From positions 1 through 50,296 of the forward strand of contig JAFSKG010000039.1 of assembly GCA_017449075.1 (NCBI GenBank): DNA of 50,296 bases. The letters are read 5' to 3'. Source of the stretch: Lachnospiraceae bacterium. Its GTDB lineage: Bacteria; Bacillota; Clostridia; Lachnospirales; Lachnospiraceae. This document shows, piece after piece, positions 8,368-16,333 of this stretch. How positions within the stretch are numbered: the stretch's first letter is position 1; each line of letters starts with the position of its first letter. The notes under the pieces are model-generated. The model was not told where the DNA came from. It saw only the letters and a list, made by a program, of their open reading frames with translations, and made no database searches. Both the position numbers and the translations under genes were made by a program.

Positions 8368-10719
8368 ATGACAATAGATGGTCAATATACAGCGATAGGT
8401 AAGTACCTTCCAAGAGTTGATGGTGTGGCAAAAGTTACAGGTGCAGCAAAGTATGCGGCAGATATCAATATGCCAAGAATGCTCTACTGCGACGTAGTAA
8501 GAAGTCCATATCCACATGCAAAGATTTTAAAAATTGATACCAGTGCTGCTGAGAAACTTCCAGGTGTAAAAAATGTTATAACTGGAGATTACTATGCAAA
8601 GCGTGGAGGACTTTATCTTGCAGATAAAAATTTCCTCGCTCATAAGACAGCAAAGTATAGAGGAGAAGCTGTCGTAGCAGTTTGCGCTGAAACTCCTGAG
8701 ATAGCACATGAAGCTTGCAAACTTGTAAAGATAGATTATGAAGAGTTACCTGCAGTTTTAAGTCCGATGGATGCTATAAAGCCAGATGCTCCACTTGTTC
8801 ACCCAGAACTTGAGACTTATCGTGTAGCTCCTATCTTCCACCCAGTTCCAGGTACAAATATTTCTCATAAGCACTTCTTAAAGAAGGGTGACACTGAAGC
8901 AGCATTTAAGAAATGTGATAAGATAGTTGAGCACGAGTACTATGTACCTCATGTTCAACACTGCCCTATAGAGACACACACTGCAACTGTTAAGTTTGAC
9001 CAAAGTGGAAATCTTACAGTTTGGGCATCTTGCCAATCACCTTATGCAGTTAGAAATGCTCTTTCTGACTCATTTGATATTCCACTTCATAAGATCCATA
9101 TTATATCTGAGTTCGTTGGTGGTGGATTTGGTGCTAAGGCAGGTACTACTATAGAAGGAATTATAATTCCTCTTGCTCAACTCAATGTTGGTCGTCCAGT
9201 AAAATTCACATATACTCGTGAAGAAGAATTCCGTGATGCATATGTTCGTCAAGGAATGCTTGCTAAGATTAAAACTGGTGTGGATAAGACTGGAAAGATT
9301 TTAGCAGTTGAGAATAATTTCTACTGGGATGGTGGTGCTTACAATGAGTATGGTGTAAATATTGCAAAGGCAGCAGGATTTGCAAGTGCTGGTCCATACA
9401 ATATTGACAACATTACAACTAATTCTTATTGTTTATATACTAATCATCCAGTTGGTGGTCCATACAGAGGATTTGGTATGTGTGAAATTCACTTCTGTAT
9501 AGAGCAAAACTTAGATGTAGTTGCAAATGAGATTGGTATATCACCAATCGAGATAAGAAGAATCAATGGTCTTCGCCCAGGCGACAAGACTGGTATGGGC
9601 GAAGTTATGAAAGTTTCAGGATATCAACCATGTCTTGAGACTGTTCTTGATAAATTAAAATATGATCCAACTCCAAAGAAAGTTTCTGAACACAAGATTA
9701 GATGTATGGGTGTAGCAGCAGGATGGAAATCACCTTCACAACCTACTGATGCAGGTTCAGCTTCTATCATTAGGATGAATGAAGATGGTACATTCTATGT
9801 TCACACTAGTGCAGAAGAAATTGGTCAAGGATCAAACACTGCTCTAACTCAGATAGCAGCAGAAGTATTAAATGTAAATCCAAATAGAATTACTCTTAAA
9901 TCAGGTGACACTAATATGAACCCATATGAGTGGCAAACTGTTGCAAGCCGTACAACTTATTGTGCAGGTAATGCAGTTAAACTTGCTGCAGAGGATTTGA
10001 GAAAGAAAATTTTTGATCTTGCTCAGATGAAGTTTGGTTATCCTGCAAGAGATATGTATCTTGAAAGAGATGATGAGCATGATTGTACTTGGGTAGTAGC
10101 AAGTAAATATCATAGAGATATGAGAGTAGATATCAAGACATTTGCTCTTGGTATGCCTCTTAATGATGGTTCAGGTATCGGTGGTCCTGCTATTGGTGTA
10201 GGTACATTTACTTTACCAAATAACATGGCCTATAATGCCGCAGATAGCCAATCTGAAAAAGGTGTTGCTTTCTGGACTATAGGATGTACTGGTGTTGAGA
10301 TTGAAATTGACACTCAGACAGGTCACGTAAAAGTTCTTCAAATGATTTCTTGCTTTGACCCTGGTAAAGTTATAAATACAGAACTCTATGCTGCTCAAGT
10401 TGAAGGAGCTATGATTCAATCACTTGGTACAGCACTTTATGAGGCAATGATATTAAAAGATGGAAAACTTATGAATGGATCATTCCTTGATTACAAGATT
10501 CCAACTGCGTATGAGATGCCAGATGTACTTGAATCATATGTAGTAGAGTTCCCAGAAGAGACAGGTCCATTTGGTGCCCGTGGTATTGGTGAGCCTGCGA
10601 TGGTTCCAGGTGCTCCAGCAATAGCAAATGCAATAGCAAATGCTCTTGGCGTGAGATTTAACCAGATGCCAATCACACCAGATATGGTTCTTGAAGCTAT
10701 AAATAACAAGAAAAATTAA
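8368..10719 (+). CDS. Molybdenum hydroxylase catalytic subunit (xanthine dehydrogenase family)
   Basis: A 783-residue catalytic subunit binding the molybdopterin cofactor. Motifs in order are GGGFGAK near residue 250, GGPYRGFGMCE near 370, AEEIGQGSNTALTQ near 485, and the C-terminal GARGIGEP block (residues 736-743), whose Glu (742) matches the active-site base of xanthine dehydrogenase. The length is usual for the separate large subunit. It hydroxylates a heteroaromatic carbon using water as oxygen source. Purine, uracil/thymine and nicotinate hydroxylases all belong here and I cannot read substrate residues by eye. Next to a UraA-type permease and pyrimidine-compatible hydrolases, uracil to barbiturate is a good candidate; xanthine is the alternative. 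No signal for the Tat pathway is seen. Confidence 0.94.
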   Translation: MTIDGQYTAIGKYLPRVDGVAKVTGAAKYAADINMPRMLYCDVVRSPYPHAKILKIDTSAAEKLPGVKNVITGDYYAKRGGLYLADKNFLAHKTAKYRGEAVVAVCAETPEIAHEACKLVKIDYEELPAVLSPMDAIKPDAPLVHPELETYRVAPIFHPVPGTNISHKHFLKKGDTEAAFKKCDKIVEHEYYVPHVQHCPIETHTATVKFDQSGNLTVWASCQSPYAVRNALSDSFDIPLHKIHIISEFVGGGFGAKAGTTIEGIIIPLAQLNVGRPVKFTYTREEEFRDAYVRQGMLAKIKTGVDKTGKILAVENNFYWDGGAYNEYGVNIAKAAGFASAGPYNIDNITTNSYCLYTNHPVGGPYRGFGMCEIHFCIEQNLDVVANEIGISPIEIRRINGLRPGDKTGMGEVMKVSGYQPCLETVLDKLKYDPTPKKVSEHKIRCMGVAAGWKSPSQPTDAGSASIIRMNEDGTFYVHTSAEEIGQGSNTALTQIAAEVLNVNPNRITLKSGDTNMNPYEWQTVASRTTYCAGNAVKLAAEDLRKKIFDLAQMKFGYPARDMYLERDDEHDCTWVVASKYHRDMRVDIKTFALGMPLNDGSGIGGPAIGVGTFTLPNNMAYNAADSQSEKGVAFWTIGCTGVEIEIDTQTGHVKVLQMISCFDPGKVINTELYAAQVEGAMIQSLGTALYEAMILKDGKLMNGSFLDYKIPTAYEMPDVLESYVVEFPEETGPFGARGIGEPAMVPGAPAIANAIANALGVRFNQMPITPDMVLEAINNKKN

Positions 10720-10795
10720 TATTTTTATACTTTTTTAGCATAAAAATTTGTTAAAAAAATCTTACAAAATTATTTATTTTCTTGTGGATTTATAG

Positions 10796-10801
10796 TATAA
10801 T
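10796..10801 (+). promoter_or_regulatory. Possible -10 element upstream of the uracil permease
   Basis: A perfect TATAAT lies 92 bases before the permease start, but the -35 region at normal spacing (TTTATT near 10773) is poor. The leader of about 85 bases has a small hairpin (AGCG..CGCT) near 10860 just before the AGGAGG site. I see neither a purine riboswitch nor a PyrR site in it. Confidence 0.35.
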
Positions 10802-10893
10802 ATACACATAATATAGTGGTAGAGATGAAAAGATAATTCTATCATTAAAAAAAATTTAGAGCGGTCGTCGCTTAAAAACGAGGAGGAAATTAT

Positions 10894-12165
10894 ATGGCAG
10901 CAACTCAAACAGGCATTTATGATGCTAGGAAGCAGTTAGGATGGCCACAAGCAATTATACTTGGTATTCAACACGTATTCGCAATGTTTGGCGCAACTGT
11001 TTTAGTTCCACTTCTTACTGGACTTTCAGTTTCTGTTACACTATTTTGTGCAGGTATTGCAACACTTTGGTTCCACTTTATAACTAAAGGTAAAGTACCT
11101 GTATTCCTTGGATCTTCATTCGCATTCCTTGGAGCATTTGCTTCGATTGCACCAAATGGTGATCCAGCACTTCTTCCATTTGCTACAGGTGGTATTCTTT
11201 GTGCAGGTCTCGTATATGTTATCCTTGCAGCACTCATCTATGCACTTGGTGCAAAGAGAGTTATGACTTTATTCCCACCAGTAGTTACAGGACCAATTAT
11301 CATATTAATAGGTCTTATACTTGCACCATCAGCACTTAATAACTGTATCAATGGCTCAATCGCTTCAGGACAACCAAGATGGATAATTTCAATTCTTGCT
11401 ATTTTAGTAATTATTATTTGTAACATCTTTGGTAAAGGAATGGTTAAGATACTACCTATCCTTATCGGTATTATAGTATCTTATGTTGTTGCATTTGCTC
11501 TTGGATGGACAAAACCATTTGCATCTGATGGAGTTATAGCATTACCTCCTTTCCACTTCCCAAAATTTGAAGCTGGTGCAATCGTTACTTGTATCGTTGT
11601 TGCTCTTGCGGCAATCATAGAGCACGTTGGTGACATAGCAGCTATCGGCGCAACTTGTGGAAAGAACTTTATCAAGGATCCAGGACTTACAAGAACTCTC
11701 CTTGGTGATGGTATTGGAACATCTCTTGCAGGATTACTCGGTGGACCAGCTAACACTACTTATTCAGAGAATACTGGTGTTGTAGCTCTTACAGGCGTTT
11801 ATGATCCATTTGTATTAAGAATCGCTGCAGTAGTTGCAATTATTCTTTCAGTAATTCGTCCAGTTGATGGATTTATAAACACTATTCCAGATGAAGTTAT
11901 CGGTGGTATTTCATTCATCCTTTATGGTATGATTTCAGCTATCGGTCTTAGAACTCTTGTTGAGCATAAAGTTGATTTTGCAAATCAAAGAAACGTTATC
12001 ATAGCAGCTCTTATCATGGTATCTGGTCTTGCATTCAACTCAAGCCCATTCCAACTTAATCTTGGTTCTATCACATTAAGTTTTGGTGGTCTTGCATGTG
12101 CAGCTGTTATCGGTATCGTACTCAATGCTGTACTTCCTGGAAAAGACTATACTTTTGAAGACTAA
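10894..12165 (+). CDS. Uracil permease-like NCS2 transporter (UraA/PyrP type)
   Basis: This 423-residue polytopic membrane protein belongs to the NCS2 nucleobase permeases. The substrate motif NTTYSENTG at residues 287-295 is of the uracil type (UraA and PyrP have NTTYGENIG), whereas xanthine and urate permeases have a Gln-Asn motif there. E243 in IIEHVGD and E292 match the uracil-contacting Glu241 and Glu290 of UraA; the UraA His245 position is Asp here. GSSFAF near residue 73 is also UraA-like. ATG at 10894 follows a strong AGGAGG site. It lies 174 bases after the molybdenum hydroxylase and is followed by its own terminator, so it could be a separate unit of the same pathway. It should import uracil or a close pyrimidine. 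Confidence 0.92.
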   Translation: MAATQTGIYDARKQLGWPQAIILGIQHVFAMFGATVLVPLLTGLSVSVTLFCAGIATLWFHFITKGKVPVFLGSSFAFLGAFASIAPNGDPALLPFATGGILCAGLVYVILAALIYALGAKRVMTLFPPVVTGPIIILIGLILAPSALNNCINGSIASGQPRWIISILAILVIIICNIFGKGMVKILPILIGIIVSYVVAFALGWTKPFASDGVIALPPFHFPKFEAGAIVTCIVVALAAIIEHVGDIAAIGATCGKNFIKDPGLTRTLLGDGIGTSLAGLLGGPANTTYSENTGVVALTGVYDPFVLRIAAVVAIILSVIRPVDGFINTIPDEVIGGISFILYGMISAIGLRTLVEHKVDFANQRNVIIAALIMVSGLAFNSSPFQLNLGSITLSFGGLACAAVIGIVLNAVLPGKDYTFED

Positions 12166-12180
12166 TTAGCATTTAAATAT

Positions 12181-12209
12181 AGAGCGAGCCTAGTGCTCGC
12201 TCTTTTTTT
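12181..12209 (+). terminator. Intrinsic terminator after the uracil permease
   Basis: A 9-base-pair GC-rich stem (AGAGCGAGC with GCTCGCTCT) with a 5-base loop is followed by seven T residues. It closes region 1. Confidence 0.92.
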
Positions 12210-12222
12210 ATTTACTAAAATA

Positions 12223-12231
12223 TGATATAAT
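12223..12231 (+). promoter_or_regulatory. Extended -10 promoter for the lipoprotein gene
   Basis: TGATATAAT is a perfect extended -10 (TGN plus TATAAT). No good -35 is present because the terminator T run occupies that place, but extended -10 promoters often do without it. It lies 94 bases upstream of the lipoprotein start, and the transcript would begin with the nested hairpins at 12272-12312. Confidence 0.45.
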
Positions 12232-12271
12232 AATATTTAATGGGAACGATATTTGTTGACCATGTAGAGGA

Positions 12272-12312
12272 CGACATTTTGTCGCCCATGTATGGGCGGA
12301 TACCATCCGCCC
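12272..12312 (+). repeat. Nested palindromic repeat, copy B (two overlapping hairpins)
   Basis: Three palindromes lie side by side: CGAC-N5-GTCG, then CGCCCAT-GT-ATGGGCG (12283-12298), then GGGCGGAT-ACC-ATCCGCCC (12294-12312). The last two share five bases and cannot form together. The element ends a few bases before the ribosome binding site of the lipoprotein. The third hairpin matches the repeat core at 27457 and 49511. Confidence 0.75.
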
Positions 12313-12324
12313 GTTAGGAGAGTT

Positions 12325-13377
12325 ATGAAAAAAATATTATTAATTTTATCAACACTATTATTGGCAGGAAGTATTATTTCTTGCGGACAAAAAACTACAA
12401 CTGCAGAAGCAGTTAATGAGACAAAGGTAGAGGAGACTACATTAAAAGAGACTGCAGTAAGCCAAAAAGCGGAGAATGAGATCAAAGAGTCAGTTAATCA
12501 CATGACAGAAAGAGAGTTTAGATTTGATTCAAAGATTAAGTTTGTATATACTGGAGATGATGATTATATTAAAGCAATCACTGATGATATGGTTTTACTA
12601 TCAGAGGATTTATTTGGTGATCAAGGGGCTGTAGAGATACCTAGTCCTCGTATAGTTAAAATTGATGATTCTGATAAAAAAGATGTAAAAATATTTGGTG
12701 ACTTTTGGATTTATGGATACCAAATGTATGGGACTATTTTCAATACAAAGAATGGTGGATCAAATCCAGGTTGCTATCATTTGAAAGATGAAGATGGAAA
12801 GATTACTGTTATAAGTAAAGAGTTTGCAGAAGATGGATCAAATAACTGGAGTAGTCTTGTTAAGATTTGTGGTGGAGATGAAGATCTTGCTAAGATGATT
12901 TTAAATAAATTATCTCCTACTGAGGATGAGCAACTTAGACTTGAGTATGCTAGTATGTATGCAAAGGCAAATAATTTAAAATTCTCTGGTATTAAAGATT
13001 ACGGATGGCCAGTAATTTTATCAAGTGATATAAGTGACGCGGAATTCTTATATAATTTCTATAGTGCTTACTTTTATGAAATTAGACAAGACGATGTATT
13101 AAATGACATGACTGAAAGAATTGAGAACTTAAAAAGTAAGTATATGACTTTAGAACTTATTAAAAAGATGGATGAGAAGTCAAGCGAAGCTGGTGCTGAT
13201 ATGATTATTAATGCTCAAGACGTCACAGATGAGATGTTAGATACTTTGCAAGTTGATGATTTTGGAAATGGCAAACTTCAGATGTCTTATGCACCTGGAA
13301 CTGAAAGTGCAACTAAAATCAATGTAAATGTTGAAATGAGAGACGGTAAAAAAGTTATCGTAGACATGAATTATTAG
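12325..13377 (+). CDS. Lipoprotein of unknown function
   Basis: I chose ATG at 12325, which follows TAGGAG and starts a lipoprotein signal peptide (MKKILLILSTLLLAGS, then the lipobox IISC with the modified Cys at about residue 20); an earlier in-frame ATG at 12292 lies inside the repeat. The mature part, about 330 residues, starts with a Thr/Glu-rich linker, is acidic and soluble, and has no motif I recognise. A repeated alpha/beta pattern (for example DDYIKAITDDMVLLSEDLFGD) gives no family. It is 68 bases upstream of the STAS gene and points the same way, so it might share the partner-switch regulon, but that is not shown. Confidence 0.85.
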   Translation: MKKILLILSTLLLAGSIISCGQKTTTAEAVNETKVEETTLKETAVSQKAENEIKESVNHMTEREFRFDSKIKFVYTGDDDYIKAITDDMVLLSEDLFGDQGAVEIPSPRIVKIDDSDKKDVKIFGDFWIYGYQMYGTIFNTKNGGSNPGCYHLKDEDGKITVISKEFAEDGSNNWSSLVKICGGDEDLAKMILNKLSPTEDEQLRLEYASMYAKANNLKFSGIKDYGWPVILSSDISDAEFLYNFYSAYFYEIRQDDVLNDMTERIENLKSKYMTLELIKKMDEKSSEAGADMIINAQDVTDEMLDTLQVDDFGNGKLQMSYAPGTESATKINVNVEMRDGKKVIVDMNY

Positions 13378-13445
13378 TTTTTAAATTTAAACTATAACAT
13401 AGAATTGTTGACCTGATTTGTTAAAATCAATGAGGAGAGTAAAGT

Positions 13446-13748
13446 ATGACAATTAATAAAAACGAATCTGCAGATAGTATCACTATATCATTATCTGGAA
13501 GACTTGATAAACTTTCATCACCAGAGCTTGATAAATCGATGAAAGAAGAAATTCAAAAAAAGAAAAATATAATTTTTGACATGAAAGACCTGACATATAT
13601 TTCATCAGCAGGTCTTAGAGTATTGCTTGCTACAGAAAAAGAGAATAAGGCTAATGGTAAAAATACGACTATTATTAATGTAAATTCAGATGTAATGGAT
13701 ATTTTTGTTGTCACAGGATTTGTATACATGCTTGATATTCAAAAATAA
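13446..13748 (+). CDS. STAS-domain anti-sigma factor antagonist (SpoIIAA/RsbV type)
   Basis: A 100-residue single STAS domain. The phosphorylation loop reads DLTYISSAGLRVLLAT at about residues 50-65, with the target Ser in ISSAGLR as in SpoIIAA and RsbV. In partner switching this protein binds the kinase/anti-sigma ATPase when unphosphorylated and is reset by a PP2C phosphatase. ATG at 13446 follows a GAGGAGAG site. Its stop overlaps the start of the next gene (TAATG), which encodes both a phosphatase and an RsbW-like ATPase domain, so the pair forms a complete regulatory module. No sigma factor gene is in the window. Confidence 0.93.
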   Translation: MTINKNESADSITISLSGRLDKLSSPELDKSMKEEIQKKKNIIFDMKDLTYISSAGLRVLLATEKENKANGKNTTIINVNSDVMDIFVVTGFVYMLDIQK

Positions 13749-16321
13749 TGAAGAGAAATATACGCAAATTTAGTAGCAAAATTTTTGTAGCAATCATAGC
13801 ACTGATTGTTTTGGTCGTGTGTGCTGTGATTGCTATTTTTTATTATAGTTTATTTAATGTAAGAGGTGAGATAGGGACTTTGTTTGACAGTATGAGAGAT
13901 GACATCAATCAAACTGCCTCTACGACAATAAATAAATATAATGACGAGATGATGGAATACATATTAGATGGACAGGCAAATGCTATTGAGTTTGTAATGG
14001 CGGAACACAATGAAGACTTAAACTATTTAGTTCATCTTATAGAGCAGGCATATAAAAGGAATATAAGAGCCACACATCTAGTGAGTGAACCAAAACCTGA
14101 AAATGAGGGAAAGCTTAGTGTCCAATTAATGCATGAAGAGGGAGTTGATCTAAATAGTAGTGAAGTCAAATACGATATAGAAATTTTGTCTACGTTACAA
14201 AATGAATTAATATATAATGTGCAAGATTCTATAGACAAATTGCGCTGCTACATAGAGACGGAGAGTGGACTTCTTATAATGGCAGACAAGATTACAAAAG
14301 ATAAATTTGAAAAAGATGGAAGCGTCAAATATGCTACTTTTAGAAATGAAGATTGGTATATAGAAGTTGTTGACCCCAAAAAGATGTATGTTTCAAATGT
14401 ATCAATTGATGATTTGACAGGAAAACAAATTATAGTTTTATATAAACCATATTTTGATGAGCGGGGCAAAAAGAAAGGGATAGTGTGCTTTGAATTTGAT
14501 GTAGAAAGTATTTCCGGAAATAGTTGGGCAGTTAAAGACACAAATATATATGATATATTTGTAGTAGATGGGGACAACAACATAGTGTTTGATACAAGTA
14601 AACTTGTATATCCTAATGATGAAAAGACTAGAACAAGATCAAAGAATTTCCTAGATAAGGCACGAGCAAATGGTACTGGGATTGAAAGCTACAAATTTAA
14701 AGGTGTAGAGTATAAGTCATATTATACGAAACTTAGTTTTTCTGACTGGATGATATTTGTCGCACTTAATTACAATACTTTAAAAGAGAGCATAAGTAAT
14801 CTAGAAAATATATTAGATAATACAAATAGAAAAGTTTATGAAGAGATTGATAGTGATAACAGAGATTTTGCAAAGGCAATTTTAATTTTTTCATTTATTT
14901 TGTTAATCTCTGCATTTTTCTTTGCTAAATTATTGGCAAATATGCTATCTGTTCCATTAAATAAGTTCACAAATGACATAAGCAAAATGGATGCAAGCGA
15001 TTTGAAACCAGTACCCGTGGTGGATAGTTCGGAAGAACTATATACGTTATCTACCACATACAACAGTATGATTGCTAAGATGAAAACCTATGTAGATAAT
15101 ATTGAAAAAATAACCGAAGAAAAAGAAAGCATAAATGCTGAACTTAAAGTTGCGAAACGAATACAGCAGGATATGTTACCAAATGACTTTAAAGATTTGT
15201 ACAATAGAAAAGACATAGATATCTATGGCATGAATATCCCGGAAGTAGAAATTGGAGGAGATTTTTACAATTATATACTTGTAGGCAATAAACTCATATT
15301 GATTATCGCTGATGTTTCTGGAAGTGGTATACCTGCAAGCCTTTTTATGGCAAAGACAAATGCCCTTTTGAATAGTGCCATTTCGTGGACTACAAGCCCA
15401 AGGACTATGCTGTCATATGTGAATCATGAATTATATAAAAGCAATACTGAGTATTATTTTGTGACTATAGCGATTTATACGATTGATTTAAAAACTAGAC
15501 ATGTAATTTCAGTCAACGCAGGGCATGAAGACTCTATAATCATTAGAAAAAATGGTGAAGTTGCTAAGCTTAAAGAAAAGAGAACATCTCCTATAGGGGT
15601 GTCTGACGATTTAAGATTTGAGGAAAATGAATTTGATTTAAACGAAGGAGACACATTGTTTTTATTTACTGATGGGGTTATTGAAGCAGTAAATAAAAAT
15701 GAAGAATTGTTTGGAGAAAGTAGACTGCTTGACATAATTAAAGTTAATCGTGATAAAACTATTAAAGAACTTACTTCAAACATAAAAAATGAAATAGATA
15801 AATTTTCTGCAGGATTAGAACAATATGATGATATTACTATGCTAGCGCTAAGAGTTATTGATAGAAATGAAACATACAATGAAAGTTTAGTTTACAATTT
15901 TGAAGAAACTTTTGTAGGTAGCTATGATATTATTGATAGAATTGATAGCTTTTTGAGCCAAAAATTGGCAGTAGCCTATGAAGGAAATGTTGATAAATTC
16001 AAACCATATATTAATAAATTTGAAGTATGTATAGAGGAAATTGTAGTAAATATTTTAGATTATGGGTATAAAAAAGATGAAGAGAAATGGATTAAAATGC
16101 ATGTAACTATAGATAGAAATGATGATAAGGTTACCATTTCGTGCATTGATGGGGGAAAGGAATTTGACCCAACTTCTGTAGATGAGCCAAATATACTAAA
16201 GGATGCTCGTGACAGAAAACTTGGTGGTCTTGGAATTTTTATAACTCGTAAATTTATGGATTTAATGAATTATGAGTATATAGACGGTAAGAATGTATTG
16301 ACTTTAGTTAAATATTTGTAA
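13748..16321 (+). CDS. Membrane SpoIIE-type phosphatase with HAMP and RsbW-like ATPase domains
   Basis: An 857-residue sensor protein. In order: a membrane segment at about 12-34; an extracellular sensor region to about 370 that looks like a Cache domain; a second membrane segment at about 377-400; a HAMP linker; a short coiled coil; a SpoIIE/PP2C domain from about 480 (IQQDMLP, GGDFYNY, DVSGSG, TDGV, DDITMLALR); and a C-terminal HATPase_c2 domain with an N box (EEIVVNILDYGY) and glycine boxes (DGGKEFDP, GGLGIFITR). The phosphatase would dephosphorylate the STAS protein upstream; the ATPase domain could phosphorylate it or bind a target. It overlaps the STAS gene by one base, and the NRPS starts 12 bases later, so it probably controls that operon or its product. 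Confidence 0.94.
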   Translation: MKRNIRKFSSKIFVAIIALIVLVVCAVIAIFYYSLFNVRGEIGTLFDSMRDDINQTASTTINKYNDEMMEYILDGQANAIEFVMAEHNEDLNYLVHLIEQAYKRNIRATHLVSEPKPENEGKLSVQLMHEEGVDLNSSEVKYDIEILSTLQNELIYNVQDSIDKLRCYIETESGLLIMADKITKDKFEKDGSVKYATFRNEDWYIEVVDPKKMYVSNVSIDDLTGKQIIVLYKPYFDERGKKKGIVCFEFDVESISGNSWAVKDTNIYDIFVVDGDNNIVFDTSKLVYPNDEKTRTRSKNFLDKARANGTGIESYKFKGVEYKSYYTKLSFSDWMIFVALNYNTLKESISNLENILDNTNRKVYEEIDSDNRDFAKAILIFSFILLISAFFFAKLLANMLSVPLNKFTNDISKMDASDLKPVPVVDSSEELYTLSTTYNSMIAKMKTYVDNIEKITEEKESINAELKVAKRIQQDMLPNDFKDLYNRKDIDIYGMNIPEVEIGGDFYNYILVGNKLILIIADVSGSGIPASLFMAKTNALLNSAISWTTSPRTMLSYVNHELYKSNTEYYFVTIAIYTIDLKTRHVISVNAGHEDSIIIRKNGEVAKLKEKRTSPIGVSDDLRFEENEFDLNEGDTLFLFTDGVIEAVNKNEELFGESRLLDIIKVNRDKTIKELTSNIKNEIDKFSAGLEQYDDITMLALRVIDRNETYNESLVYNFEETFVGSYDIIDRIDSFLSQKLAVAYEGNVDKFKPYINKFEVCIEEIVVNILDYGYKKDEEKWIKMHVTIDRNDDKVTISCIDGGKEFDPTSVDEPNILKDARDRKLGGLGIFITRKFMDLMNYEYIDGKNVLTLVKYL

Positions 16322-16333
16322 AGAGGTGTTTTT

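Noticed and set aside
10721-10747. Terminator after the molybdenum subunit
   Set aside because: The stem is made of A-T pairs only with an 11-base loop; it is expected by chance in such sequence.
10802-10893. A purine riboswitch or PyrR site in the permease leader
   Set aside because: The conserved purine-aptamer loops and the PyrR-binding loop are absent; only a small hairpin near 10860 is seen.
7046-12165. Purine (xanthine) catabolism as the first reading of the molybdenum hydroxylase and permease
   Set aside because: No urate, allantoin or ring-cleaving purine genes are here and the permease motif is of the uracil type. Kept as the main alternative, not excluded.
12292-12324. Earlier start for the lipoprotein gene
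   Set aside because: It lies within the palindromic repeat, has no ribosome site and would put charged residues in front of a normal lipoprotein signal.
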